The translations under genes were made by a program, and so were the position numbers. A DNA stretch of 44,417 nucleotides from NCBI GenBank assembly GCA_014621425.1, contig JAANBB010000344.1, forward strand, positions 1 through 44,417, read 5' to 3'. This DNA is from Cylindrodendrum hubeiense. Lineage: Eukaryota; Ascomycota; Sordariomycetes; Hypocreales; Nectriaceae. This document shows, in pieces, positions 11,177 to 21,689 of the stretch. The notes beneath the pieces were generated by a model that was given only the letters and a program-made list of their open reading frames with translations, was not told where the DNA came from and did no database searches. Numbering within the stretch: position 1 is the first letter of the stretch; each line of letters starts with the position of its first letter.

Positions 11177-11502
11177 CGTGCAGGTAGAGTCGATGAGATG
11201 ATGCAGCTGTCAAGCTTGTCTGAGCTCAAGCTTGACGGGCCAAGATGCGATGGCTTGAAGCATCGGCACGGAGCAGTCACCTGCAGCCGGCGGACCCCAC
11301 CGCCCCAACGCCACTGGAAGGTGCCGCCACCCTCTGTGCTTTTAGGGGACCGCGGGGCAAAAGCTGCAGGACGCGGTGAGCAGTGAGCGCCCTTCCAAAT
11401 AAGGTCCATGCCACCCACATTGAAGGTGCTAACGTCACAACCTCCCAACCGGCGAAATTTTTATCAGCCTTACAGCATCCAGATATCACAACACCTCCAG
11501 CA
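11177..11502. promoter_or_regulatory. Shared divergent promoter region of RRD2 and RRP46
   Basis: Only 326 bp separate the two start codons, so both promoters and 5' leaders must lie here. I see no clear TATA box and cannot name specific operator sites. The GC-rich block around 11280-11360 is the most likely regulatory core, by inference. Confidence 0.55.
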
Positions 11503-12368
11503 ATGGCTCCCTCTGCTGAACCAGCCGCTGAGCTGTCGCATCTCCCCAAGGCCGATGGCTCTGCCACCTTTTCCTATGGCGGCTACTCCGTCGTCGCCGC
11601 CGTCAACGGCCCCGTCGAGGCGCAACGGCGAGATGAGAATGCCTTTGAGGCTCTGGTGGATGTCATCGTGCGACCTGCTGCAGGGGTTGGAGGTGAGAGA
11701 CTCAACACGAGCCGCGAGATGGGACAAGTCTTTCTAACCAGCCGTCATTCACAGGAACCCGGGAGCGACAACTCGAGTCGCTTTTGCAGGCTGCTCTCCG
11801 CCAACTGATTCCTGTGCGAGACTATCCCAGATGTGTGATCCAAATCACCCTCCAGGTGGCTGAGACCCCGGAAAATGCCTATGTCAACACCAAGTTGGTC
11901 CAGGCTTCACTGGTGAGATACCTAAACTAACATTTTGCTTGCTTGGCTGCTGATACCCGATAACAGAACCTTCCCATCATTCCTGCGCTGCTCCATGCCG
12001 CCATCTTGGCAATTCTCACTGCCGCCATCCCGCTCAAGGCCATCGCCGCAGCGACTGTCATCGCCATTCCGGATGACAACACAGATGTCATAGTTGACCC
12101 AACCGCAGTTGAGGCGGACCGTGCGAGGTCTCTCCACGTCCTAAGCTTCACCTCTCAGGACGAGCTTCTCTTGTCAGAGAGCGAGGGCTCATTCACTATC
12201 GATGAATGGACCAAGATCCTGGAACTCGGACAACGCATATGCTGCCAGCATCAGCAACCCGGTCTTGACACAGCTATGGCAGGCGGTAGCCACGAGTCCC
12301 GGAGTATTAAGGAGTTTATCCGTTCAGTCATCGAGGCCAAGACGGCGGATGACCTCTACTGGAAATGA
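11503..12368 (+). CDS. RRP46: Exosome complex component RRP46 (RNase PH fold)
   Basis: Three exons (11503-11692, 11755-11912, 11967-12368) encode 249 residues. The introns are 62 and 54 bp, with CTAAC-type branch sites and CAG acceptors. The protein has the RNase PH fold of the exosome hexameric ring: an N-terminal FSYGGYSVVAAVNGPVEA strand block, the AFEALVDVIVRP segment, RQLESLLQAALRQLI, then IIPALLHAAILAILTAAIPL and a late FTIDEWTKILELGQ helix. Ring subunits in eukaryotes have lost phosphorolytic activity and act in 3'-5' RNA processing and decay in nucleus and cytosol with Rrp44 and Rrp6. I chose the ATG at 11503 because upstream residues in the same frame do not resemble the family and the length then fits. 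The match to Rrp46 rather than Rrp41 or Mtr3 rests on overall pattern and size. Confidence 0.9.
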
Positions 12369-15300
12369 AGGGGCCCCCTGAAGTTGCAGTCACTGACCGA
12401 GTTCTGAGCCAGAGTGATAAGACTGACGCCGCTATCAAGGCGCGTATTTTTATTGTCGTTATCTAAACGGCCAATGTTGTGACGAGTCATGCATCGCGTC
12501 CTATCTACTACACAGGCAGCATCAGAACAGAGGGGATGGTAAAGAAGAGGGTGTGCTTGTCACGCAGCGAGACGATCAAACGGCAATCGGATATGCCTAT
12601 CAGGGGAATGTTCGTGACCGTAACCAGACGTCCAATCATATGAGTTATTGGCGGCATGACTGACCGCTAGAGGCTGGGACTGCCCGAACTAGGGCATGAA
12701 ATCGAGGTGGTGTTTCATCTGAACCTCGAAATGTTGGGGGTTGTCATCAAACAACATGGCGGTGTTACGGTTCAACAGGTCGCAAAGGAAAAGGAAAATT
12801 CGGGAAATTCAGCAGGCAGGATATCGTCAATGCATTACACCCATCTCATCGACGTTCGAGTACTCAAGTGGATGCGTGAATCCCGCGCGGCTCCCATGGA
12901 GATGATTCTGGCCGACTCAACGGTGTTGACAAGCTGGAAGAATGGAATCGATAATGGATGTATGAGATAGCCGCCAGACAATACACAATCACCCAGCCTT
13001 GTCAGCCTGAAAACACCCCAAGCCCGACCCAGGCTGGTGCGGCAGCCGCTATCCGTCCCTCGTGCAGCATCCCTACGCCACGACGCGGTGTGTATTGGGC
13101 CAAGACCCCGATAGTTGGGGAACAGGGGTAAGTTGAGACGAAAAGCCACAGTATCACGGCGTTTCGACTCCGGAATCACCAACCCCGTTGATGCGACTCT
13201 GACACAGCCTTGCTAGTGGCGAATCACACACCCATGCGGCGTGACGAGCAATGCTCGTAGACCGTGGTCCCCAGGATTGTCGACTTGCGACGTCACAGCT
13301 AGCCGACACGACACAGCTGCCCAAACCCCAAGCTTCACGCGTGGCTCCCAGTTGGATCTCGATCTGGACCATGCCGCTTTTAACGCTAAGACGGGGAAGC
13401 GCAGCCAGGCCTTTGCTTCAGGTGGGAGGCAACATCCTCATGTCTGGCCGGCACCGTATTTCACAAAGCTCTCCGTTTTGACCCACCGTAATAATAATCA
13501 GATGCCACCACCACCAGCCCTGTCCAAATTTTCTCCGGCAGATGGCATCGATCTGTATATGGCCCCGGCCAAGATGACGGGAGTAAAATCGGAAGATGCC
13601 GAAGCCGGCCACATGGTCCAGCTCCAGACAAAGAGACAAAGATGGATACACACGGTGGAGGCATCGTGACCGTCGTCGCCGCCTTCTGGTGATAGCTTGG
13701 ATTTGCGTTGCTCAATCCTCGTGTAAGATTCGCCATGTGGATGCAACCTGCCGGCCATATGCACAGAGGCTACTCCCACCGTTCTCACAGCAATGGCTTT
13801 TCCTCGTGCATAAAGCGCGTAATCATACAGCTCCGTTCTGAGGCAAATCCCTGGCGCGGACGGGGCAGCCAGGACGCTAAGCTGTATTGACAAACCCCCT
13901 GCGACGTCAAAAAGCCGTTGCAAAACCGTGGAGCCGAACGGATGGGTTGCCCCCCGGAACCCGGACGCTGCAACCCCAGCGGCAGCAGCCAGAAGCGTGT
14001 TGGCGGGCGCCGCGGCGGCTAGCTAGCAGATTCCATCCATGCTGTAAGACGGGGAAGGGAGACGGAGACCTGTCTCTAACACAGGATCGACAGGAGCAGG
14101 AAGGGAGAGCAGCAACACGACAGGCACGCCAGGGAAAGGGGAACTGTTTGGATACAGCCTCCCAGTTACAGGTTTGCTGGAACACTGGAACGCTGGAACA
14201 GTATTAAAAAGCCGTTCCCCATCGGCGAGAGAGAAGGTGAAGGGGAGTTGCAGGTACACCTCAATACACTCTTTCGTTGCGTCCAATTCCCCATTTCGGG
14301 ATTTCCGCTACCCACTCTCTCCGTGGGGGGACAAAGAGACGAAGACAAGTCGAGACATCACATCATATCATCCAGCAAAGTCGCGCAGAAAGTCAGAGAG
14401 CTCTGGGAGTCTTCTCTGCAACACCCTGCACGCCCGCTTTTTTTTATTTTTATCTTCAACACTCGTGTCGCCTGCCTACCTAAGTACCTCGACCTACTTG
14501 CGGCCTTTTTGTTGGATTGTCTCCGACTTGTCTCTCTACTTTGGACCTGTCCCGTTTCTTTTTCTCAGGTGGCTGCTCGTCCTGGGATTTGACACTGTCG
14601 CTTATACCCTCTTTGTTACTCGTTATATTTTCCCGTCACTTCTCTGTGCACGTGGCGCCAGGTTTCCTATTGGTGCCCGGCCGTTTCTTCCCTCTCTTGT
14701 TCTTTCTGCGCTGGTCGTTGGAAGGAGGATTGCGTCTTGTCATCTTGCATCCTGCAGGCTGGGTTGCGTAGCGTTGCGTTGCATCCCTCCACCCTGCATC
14801 TTGCATTCGCCCGGGTTGGCATCTGTCCCTGATTCTCTCATCGCGATCCCCGGTCTGACTTCCGTCTTTGGGCTTGTACATCCGTCCCCAGGTTCAGCAC
14901 GGACAAGGGGCAGCCATCCAACGGTCCAGAATAATAAGCGAAGTTGAACAACCACCATCACCACCTCCACCACCACCACCACAGCAACCATCATCAATCA
15001 ACAACAGGACTTCCAACGCCCGCAACTTGCAGGCCAAGAAGCCAAGACCAACAACCTAAGACACACAGGCAAACAGGCGGCTTCTTTAATTAAGTCACCG
15101 GTCTTCGCGTGCCCTGCTAGGAATTAGCTTGGCCAGTTTCCCGGCCCTGCATCTGGGACAATCGTCGGCTTGCAGTCGTTATTTGCTGGTGCCGTCACCC
15201 ACGTGCACTGTGACGCTGCGGCTGGATCCCTCTCATCACAACAACCACCAATCGCCGCCAATCCCTCCCGCTCGGCTCGGCTCTCACGCATCAACGCACC

Positions 15301-16073
15301 GACCCCGGCAGGCGAATCTTGGCAATTGGTTGCTGTACGTGCATCAAGAGGCAGACTCGAGGGTTTGACGAGATTCGACGTCGTATCCCCCACCCAGTTA
15401 GTTGCCCGTGCGTCTCTCGACGAGGCCTTGACGCCCGAAGCTTCAGCGCAACAAAGTGACGGTGAAGCCATAGTCCAATTGGAACCAGCCCCGGTGGCGA
15501 AAAGGAGTGTTCTAGGAGCAACTAACGGGTGATTGCTTCACAACAAGGCCAGGTGATTGATTCATCGGCACCACTGTCACTGTCACGGCTGCCTCCACTA
15601 TCACCACCATCACGCCCTCCCCATCTCCTGGGACTCCGAGGAATCACGGGGAACAGTGAAGAACCCCACCAAGGCCCCCGAGTACAAAGAGGCAGAGATA
15701 GCTGCAAGCCGTCAGCAAGAGGCAGCGCATCCCGCAAGCTAACTCGCCAGCCTAACCCAACCTCGACTTCTGCGAGAGCGGGATTGGACTTGTCCCCTTT
15801 CCTGCAGTGTGGCAAAACGGTATTTCGGATTCGCTTCTCCGCCGGACTCCGCAATTAGCGACTCGGAGCGGACTTTACGGAACCGGGCCTGGCGCAATAG
15901 GTTACTTGGGCACACGACACAACAGCCAGCCTGCGTGTGTGTGTCTCTGACTCTGCTGTGTCCCCGTTCTGCGTGTACCTTTGTCTCTGCGGACAGAGTG
16001 TATCCACCCCCAATTTTCCGGGCTCCCCCTCCAAATTATTCCCAACCAAAAAAGAAAGCCCCCGAGGCGGCGC
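12369..16073. other. Long intergenic region with promoter and leader of the NAD kinase gene
   Basis: This 3.7-kb stretch has no supportable gene. Up to about 14100 it looks like ordinary intergenic sequence. From about 14430 to 14600 it becomes strongly pyrimidine-rich, as at fungal transcription starts, and 14951-15000 is a CAC/CCA-rich tract. The rest up to the ATG at 16074 is probably 5' leader with several short upstream frames and possibly leader introns that I cannot place. The longest plus frame (14174-14947) has leader-like composition and no domain. Confidence 0.45.
14951..15000 (+). repeat. CAC/CCA-rich low-complexity tract in the NAD kinase leader
   Basis: The plus strand is dominated by CCA and CAC triplets with almost no G. 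It sits about 1.1 kb upstream of the NAD kinase start. Such tracts are common in 5' leaders of filamentous fungi and tend to be unstructured. Confidence 0.8.
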
Positions 16074-18630
16074 ATGCCATCCAGGCTATCCATGCCCTCT
16101 TCCATGGCGGGAAATATGACAGGCGTGCTTTGCGCCTCGTCGCCCACGGCACTCCACTCGGCTCTTGGCAGCCCCCGGAGCGACGATTCTCCTCTTTCTA
16201 TTAAGAGCGCACCCGTCGCTGCTGACGAGGGTCCGCGAGCGGGCGAGAGCGAGAGAAACGCCGAGTTGGACACTTCCGTGGACGCTTCGACTACCAAACT
16301 CTCGCCGATAACACCGGCAACCACAGCGTCGTCGCCAACAACTGATAACACAACCACCACGCCCTGCTCTAGCCCCAGCTCCAACGGCCAGGCCGATAAC
16401 GAAAGCAACCCGTCGATCCCCTCAGCGTCGTCGGCAGCTTTCTCGGTGGCAGCGGCAGCGGGTATATCCCCATCAGAGGAAGCTATTGACCCGGTACCGG
16501 GCCGTCCTTGGAGTCGTTCCCCCCCCATCCACTCTCGATTCAGCTACTGCTGCTGCGACTGCTCCCGCTACTGTTGGAGCTTCGTTCGGTGGAGCCTCGC
16601 CGTCGTCGCCATTATCCCCGTCTATTCCTGCACCTCCGCTTGAGACTCCGGCTTCAGACTGCCCCCCCTCCCTTATTAATCCTTCCTCTTTGCTGTCCGC
16701 AACTGCGTCTTTGTCATCGACCTCCGCATCTTCCGCTTCCTCTTCCTCCAACTTCCACCAAGGCCACCAGCGCAACTCCCCCTCCCGCGACTCAATCCCG
16801 CGGCAGACTGTTATCAAGGCCCTAGCCTCGGTTGCCCGCCAACACAAGCCCGACGCCCTCTCGCTGGTTCCTCCGTCGCGGGGTCCTCACAGTCACTCCC
16901 GGACTCGCTCTCAGTCGCGGTCCTTCTCTATCCTCTCCGGCATGATTTCCGCTCAGGGCGGGGACGCGGCCCTGTTCGAGGCTGTACCCCAGACGGATCT
17001 CTCGTCAACTGCCGCGCCGTCAACCGGAGGCTCGGCAGCAAATATGGCAGCAAACATGGCGGCAAATATGGCGGCCGATAGCCAACGCCAAACCCAAATC
17101 ACAACCCCCTCATCGCAGACCCTAACCGACGCCCTGAACGATATTGCCAAGTCCCGCCTGACCCCCACGGCCACCAGTCCCACGCCTACGCCCACTACCG
17201 CCATTCACTCAACCATCGCTGAGGCCGCTGCATTTACAGGCACCTCCAGCGCCCACGCCAGCCAGTCCACTGCAGCCGACGCCGCCGCTGCTGCTTCCGC
17301 CGCTACGCCCACTGCCACATCCCTCCTCCCGACGCTTCAGTCGCCATGCTTCTACCACGAACGCTTCGCTGAAGCTGTCGACATCGGCAGAGTCCTCGAG
17401 GAAATCAAAAACGATGTCTCCATGTCGCACTCGCGCCTCGTCGCCACCGCCACCGGTGTGCGCGAGGTGTCCAAGCAGCTGCAGCGCCGCCCCGTCAAGC
17501 GTGCCGTCCGCAACATCATGATCGTCACCAAGGCCCGCGACAACCAGCTCGTCTACCTCACCCGCGAGCTCGCCTCGTGGCTCCTACGCACTCCGCGCTA
17601 CGGCTCTGACCTCGGCGTCAACGTCTACGTCGACGCCAAGCTGCGAGGCTCCCGCCGCTTCGATGCTCCAGCCATCCTCGCCGAGAACCCGCGCTTCCAG
17701 CACATGCTCAAGTACTGGACCCCGGATCTCTGCTGGAGCCAGCCCGAGAAGTTCGATCTTGTCCTGACCCTCGGCGGCGATGGCACCGTCCTCTTCACCT
17801 CGTGGCTGTTCCAGCGCATCGTGCCCCCCGTGCTGTCCTTCAGCCTGGGCAGCCTGGGCTTCATGACCACGTTCGAGTTTGAAAGGTACAAGGAGCACCT
17901 CAACCGCGTCATGGGTGAAGAAGGCATGAAGATCAACCTGCGCATGCGCTTCACCTGCACCGTCTACCGCGGCGGACTCCTTGGTGGACCCCACCTCGAG
18001 GAGGGCGAGCAGTTCGAGGTGCTCAACGAGCTCGTCATCGACCGTGGCCCGTCGCCATACGTCTCCAACCTCGAGCTCTACGGTGACGACGAGCTCCTCA
18101 CCGTCGTCCAGGCTGACGGCTGCATCTTCTCTACCCCGACCGGCTCCACGGCCTACTCCTTGTCTGCCGGTGGCGCCCTCGTCCACCCGGACATCCCGGC
18201 CATTCTCCTGACGCCCATCTGCCCGCACACGCTGTCTTTCAGGCCCATGGTCCTGTCCGACACCATGGCATTGCGCGTCTCCGTCCCCCGCAACTCGCGC
18301 GCAACGGCCTACTGCGCCTTTGACGGCAAGGGCCGCCTCGAGCTCCGCCAGGGCGACCACGTCACCATCACGGCCTCTCAGTACCCCTTCCCCACCGTCA
18401 CCCGCACCGACACGGAGTGGTTCGACAGCGTCAGCCGTACCCTCCGCTGGAACGTCCGCGCCGCGGCCCAAAAGCCCTTTGACGCCGACGCCGAAGGATA
18501 TTCCAACGACAATGACAACCGCGAAGACCTGGGCTGGGACATTGACACCGACAGCGCCTTCTACGGCAGCGAGGAGGGTAGCGTCAGCGCGAGCCCCATC
18601 CGCCGCCAGATGAGTCTTCTGGGTTTGTAA
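16074..18630 (+). CDS. NAD kinase (ATP-NAD kinase, UTR1 family) with a long disordered N-terminus
   Basis: The enzyme phosphorylates NAD to NADP. The kinase domain is unmistakable: NIMIVTKARDN (about residue 452), the LTLGGDGTVLF nucleotide loop (about 539), LNELVIDRGPSPY (about 624) and PTGSTAYSLSAGGALVHP (about 660), followed by the RPMVLSD and FDGKG strands. The 3' exon runs to TAA at 18630 and is open from 16486, but the better N-terminus lies in another frame starting at 16074, 16092 or 16104 (MPSRLSMPSSMAGNM). A GT at 16462 joined to an AG at 16543 (82 bp, good pyrimidine tract) or 16513 (52 bp) restores the frame and gives 824 or 834 residues. The first 430 residues are rich in Ser, Thr, Ala and Pro, with an NMAA repeat and an RS-like patch, so they are probably disordered and regulatory. 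No mitochondrial presequence is evident, which favours a cytosolic enzyme. Confidence 0.88.
16462..16543 (+). other. Probable first intron of the NAD kinase gene
   Basis: The upstream frame (start at 16074) and the kinase frame differ by one base step. Removing 82 bp from GTATAT to the CAG at 16543 joins them without a stop, and so does removing 52 bp to the GAG at 16513. The longer choice has a C-rich tract before CAG and is favoured. TTGAC near 16485 could be the branch site. Confidence 0.5.
17040..17075 (+). repeat. In-frame 12-bp repeat encoding NMAA units
   Basis: Three near-identical 12-bp units encode Asn-Met-Ala-Ala within the disordered N-terminus of the NAD kinase. The last unit continues into an Asp codon. 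It is likely length-variable between strains. Confidence 0.8.
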
Positions 18631-19665
18631 ATGGGAAAAGGGTACAATTTCCTTGCGCTGTTTGTGAGCGGGTCGTCTCTTTTAATCTTGAAGCGCTGTT
18701 TCTCTCGTTTACTTCAAAGTGCTGCGTTCGGAGTTATTGGTGTTATTTGGTCCATTATGGATTTTCTTTTGTCTTGTCAACTAGGAGGTTTTGACGGACG
18801 GCAATGGATGTATCTGAGGCTCTAGATTCCTCGATACGGTAAGAGAGGTTATTACACGGGTTCTTGTCAGAGAAACACAAATACAGAAACGCATCGTGAA
18901 GCGTTTCCTGATAGATAGACCATGGGACCAGGCATCGTGGACAAGACCACATGCTTCCCCTCCTCAATACAAGACACAGATGGGGCTGCTGGAGCATTCC
19001 CTCTGCTTGTCGATGAGCCACGACTCCTAATGATTCATTTACTTGCGCGCTTGCCCTCTCCATCTCGATATGAATTATTGCTATTTGCGATATCTAGCAA
19101 TACATTGTGCCATCTATTTATAAATCAAAATATAAAATAAACTACCCTTATTCTTATTAATAAGCCCGTTGTTGATATTTATCCTGTCCAGAATTATTCA
19201 CCTTGGATTTGTACATGACTGTCATGCCTCACGTGTCTGATGCGTGCGAATAACAACACTCCTTGATATATCCCAGCACAAATAGATCAATCACTTCATG
19301 GGGCCCTGAGATGGCTCGTAACAATCTTTCATTTCCACGCCAGAAGCCGAGTCTAGCTGTTCCAGCTCAAACAATCTCGGTCGGACAGATATATCTACAT
19401 TGAATCCAACATGTCCATGTTGCCCCTATCCCCATTCAACCCAAACAACCCAAACAATAAAACACCATACCATAACCTTGACAACAGTAAAATAACAGGT
19501 CGTTCAAATGCAATACAAAACACATTTTTTTCCCAAACGTGGGTATACACAAAAACCTCCAAAATGAAACTCGTCATTGGAGGCTTTCCCTCACAAAATT
19601 CGTTCCAGCGGGTCAGACCGGCGAAATGCCGTCTGCACCACGTGGTTGGTCATGATGCCCGGCAT
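18631..19665. other. Convergent 3' intergenic region
   Basis: This stretch lies between the NAD kinase stop and the homeodomain gene stop on the opposite strand. It includes an AT-rich section around 19060-19180 suited to 3' processing. No coding frame or RNA gene is supported. Confidence 0.5.
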
Positions 19666-21689
19666 TCATCGCCAGGCACCCTGGCTGAGGGACAGCAATC
19701 CGGCCACACAATCCATGTCAGGCTTCTTGCTCGGGCTTACTTCGCCTCGCATAAATCTCTCAACGTCATCCTCACGAGAGACCGCTGGAATCTTCATCAC
19801 GTCCTCGAAAATCTCGACTCCTTCTTTAACAACGTTGCGGTGGCGAACGGGGGCAGTGTTGGACCGATTTCCGAGAAGGTTGGGGCCTTTTTGTTCCTGA
19901 AGCACTCGGCCGAGTCGTCGGGGATTCTGAGCTTTGGGAGGCGCGGGGGGTAGCGGTCTCCGGCGGTGGGTCTCCGGGTTTCCGTCCTCGTCAGGGCTCC
20001 AGTTCTCTTTATCCGAGTCCCCCGAAGGCGAAACCAGCATCGACACCTTAACCTTTCCGTATTCCTTTTCAGGCTTCTCGGGTTCTTGTTCTTCCTCTTC
20101 CACCTCCACATCCAACCGGGAAATGCTAGAGCCACTGCGGTTGAGCCTGGCCTTCTTTGCCTGTTGAGGCCGCTGAGGCTTTGAGATGGGCGCGTTACGC
20201 TTGGCGCCGCTTGGCTGGAGCACTCCGCTGGATGATCTGAGGAGGCTAATGGCGGCGATGGCGGAACCGTTTGACTCGTGTTCTGCCTGAGCTGTGAGCT
20301 CATCGCGGTTCTCCGCATCTGCACAAGATTCCCAGGCATGCACGTCACGAGAACGGCCTCGCATCAGTCGTGGCGGCAAAGAGTTTGTGAGAGTTGAGAT
20401 GGGAGGGAGGGTAATGCTGGGAAGTGCACTGTGGCTCCGCTGTAGGCTCCGTTGACGCACGCGGGGCAAACTTGGAGTAGTGGAGGATGGTCTTGGTGGA
20501 AGGTTACGAGTGGGAGAGACTTGGTTGGAGACGAGTTCCGCCTTTCCTTCCAGGGACAGGGACAAGCGGACTTTAGACTGGGACTGGCTCGAGGAGGGCT
20601 GGGATGGTTCAGAGGAGCACGAAGACGGGGGGAAGGGTTCGAGTCTAAAATAGAGTTAGTTTGAATTCAGATATTTCCACAGGATATGACATACCGGAAG
20701 GAGTCGTCACCGCCACGTCCAATAGTGGACGGTGTGGAGAAGGAGCTGCCAAGATTCCACCGATTTGCGAGGTATCCAACAGAGCTAGACATGGAGCGAG
20801 ATAGAGAGTGGGAGCCATCCTGGGATTCTTGGGACGGGGAAAAGTCTTCGTGCTTGGGAGTTATGTCGGGATGGGAGCGTGGGATGCCATCGTGGCTCGC
20901 CGGCACGGGCGTGCTGGTGATGATATCCGAGTGAGATCGTGAAATTGAAGGAGTCTGGTGAAGAGGTCGGGGAGATCCGTTGAGGGGATCCGTAGTTCGA
21001 GAACTGGCGGGGTCGGATGCCGGGAACGTCTTTTCGGGTTTGCTGGGAGTAATGTTCGTGATTGGGTCTGAAGAGATAACGTGCATGCCTCCATATCTGA
21101 GGGCAGCGATCTCTTGTGCCGATAGAGGACGTGATTTTCGTCGATCATTCTGTCGTCGGTTCTGGAACCAGATCTAGAAGAAACGTGTTAGTCGATATAT
21201 GTTTCCAAAAGGTTAAATGAGACGCGTTGTGAATCAACAGAGATGAGGTCGACACGGGCGTGTAAATTGAAGGCTGATGTGCTCGTGGGTTCTGCGTAGA
21301 TTCGGGCGTACCTGGACTTCTTTCTCGTTTAATGAGACGCGCTGGACGATCTCGAGACGCGCCTGCTTATCGGGTTTGGCGTTGTTACTGTATGCCTCCT
21401 CGAGGATCATCTTATCCTTGGCCCTACATCGCCCAATTGGCCCAGTATTAGCTCATATGAAGCTTCCTGAGCGGCATCGCGCCCAAAAGGTGACGGCATC
21501 AACATACGCAGTCCGCTTCCGCTTGCCCTTGGGGTGCTTCTCAGTCTCCGAGGGCCGAGGGCTGGCGGCGGCGTCGGCGAGCGGGGGGAGGATCTGGGAC
21601 GTGAAGGATTCGTCATGACGGCTGGAGGAGGAGCCCGCGTGCTGGTCCGGCGAGGCGGCGAAGGCGGCGGCGGGAGAGGTGTTGGCCAT
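19666..21689 (-). CDS. Homeodomain transcription factor
   Basis: Four exons on the minus strand (21689-21508, 21423-21312, 21173-20695, 20644-19666) encode 583 residues; the introns are 84, 138 and 50 bp. Residues about 56-115 form a typical homeodomain. It opens with GKRKRT, has the helix segment MILEEAYSNNAKPD, and a recognition helix EKEVQIWFQNRRQNDRR with Trp100, Phe101, Asn103 and Arg105 in canonical places. An intron falls just before IWFQNRR, so the domain is only visible after splicing. The rest is Ser/Pro-rich and disordered, with acidic patches (VEVEEEEQEPE), basic patches and a DKENWSPDE motif resembling a KEN box with a CDK-type SP site. Fungal relatives are often labelled Yox1-like, linked in yeast to cell-cycle transcription; that assignment is weak here, so no symbol is given. 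The start has good context (GCCATGGCC). The upstream region is unusually long. Confidence 0.9.

Noticed and set aside
13241..13669. A 142-codon frame in the long region before the NAD kinase
   Set aside because: I recognise no domain and see no promoter or splice support; overlapping frames on the other strand are equally long.
14174..14947. A 257-codon open frame on the plus strand before the NAD kinase
   Set aside because: Its composition mirrors the pyrimidine-rich leader, it has no recognisable domain, and it overlaps the likely transcription start region.
15902..16528. A 208-codon minus-strand frame overlapping the NAD kinase 5' end
   Set aside because: It opposes the Ser/Thr-rich coding exon and has no family features.
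17584..18471. A 295-codon antisense frame inside the NAD kinase gene
   Set aside because: It is the mirror of a GC-rich conserved exon; the repetitive Gly, Val, Ala and Glu content is typical of a shadow frame.
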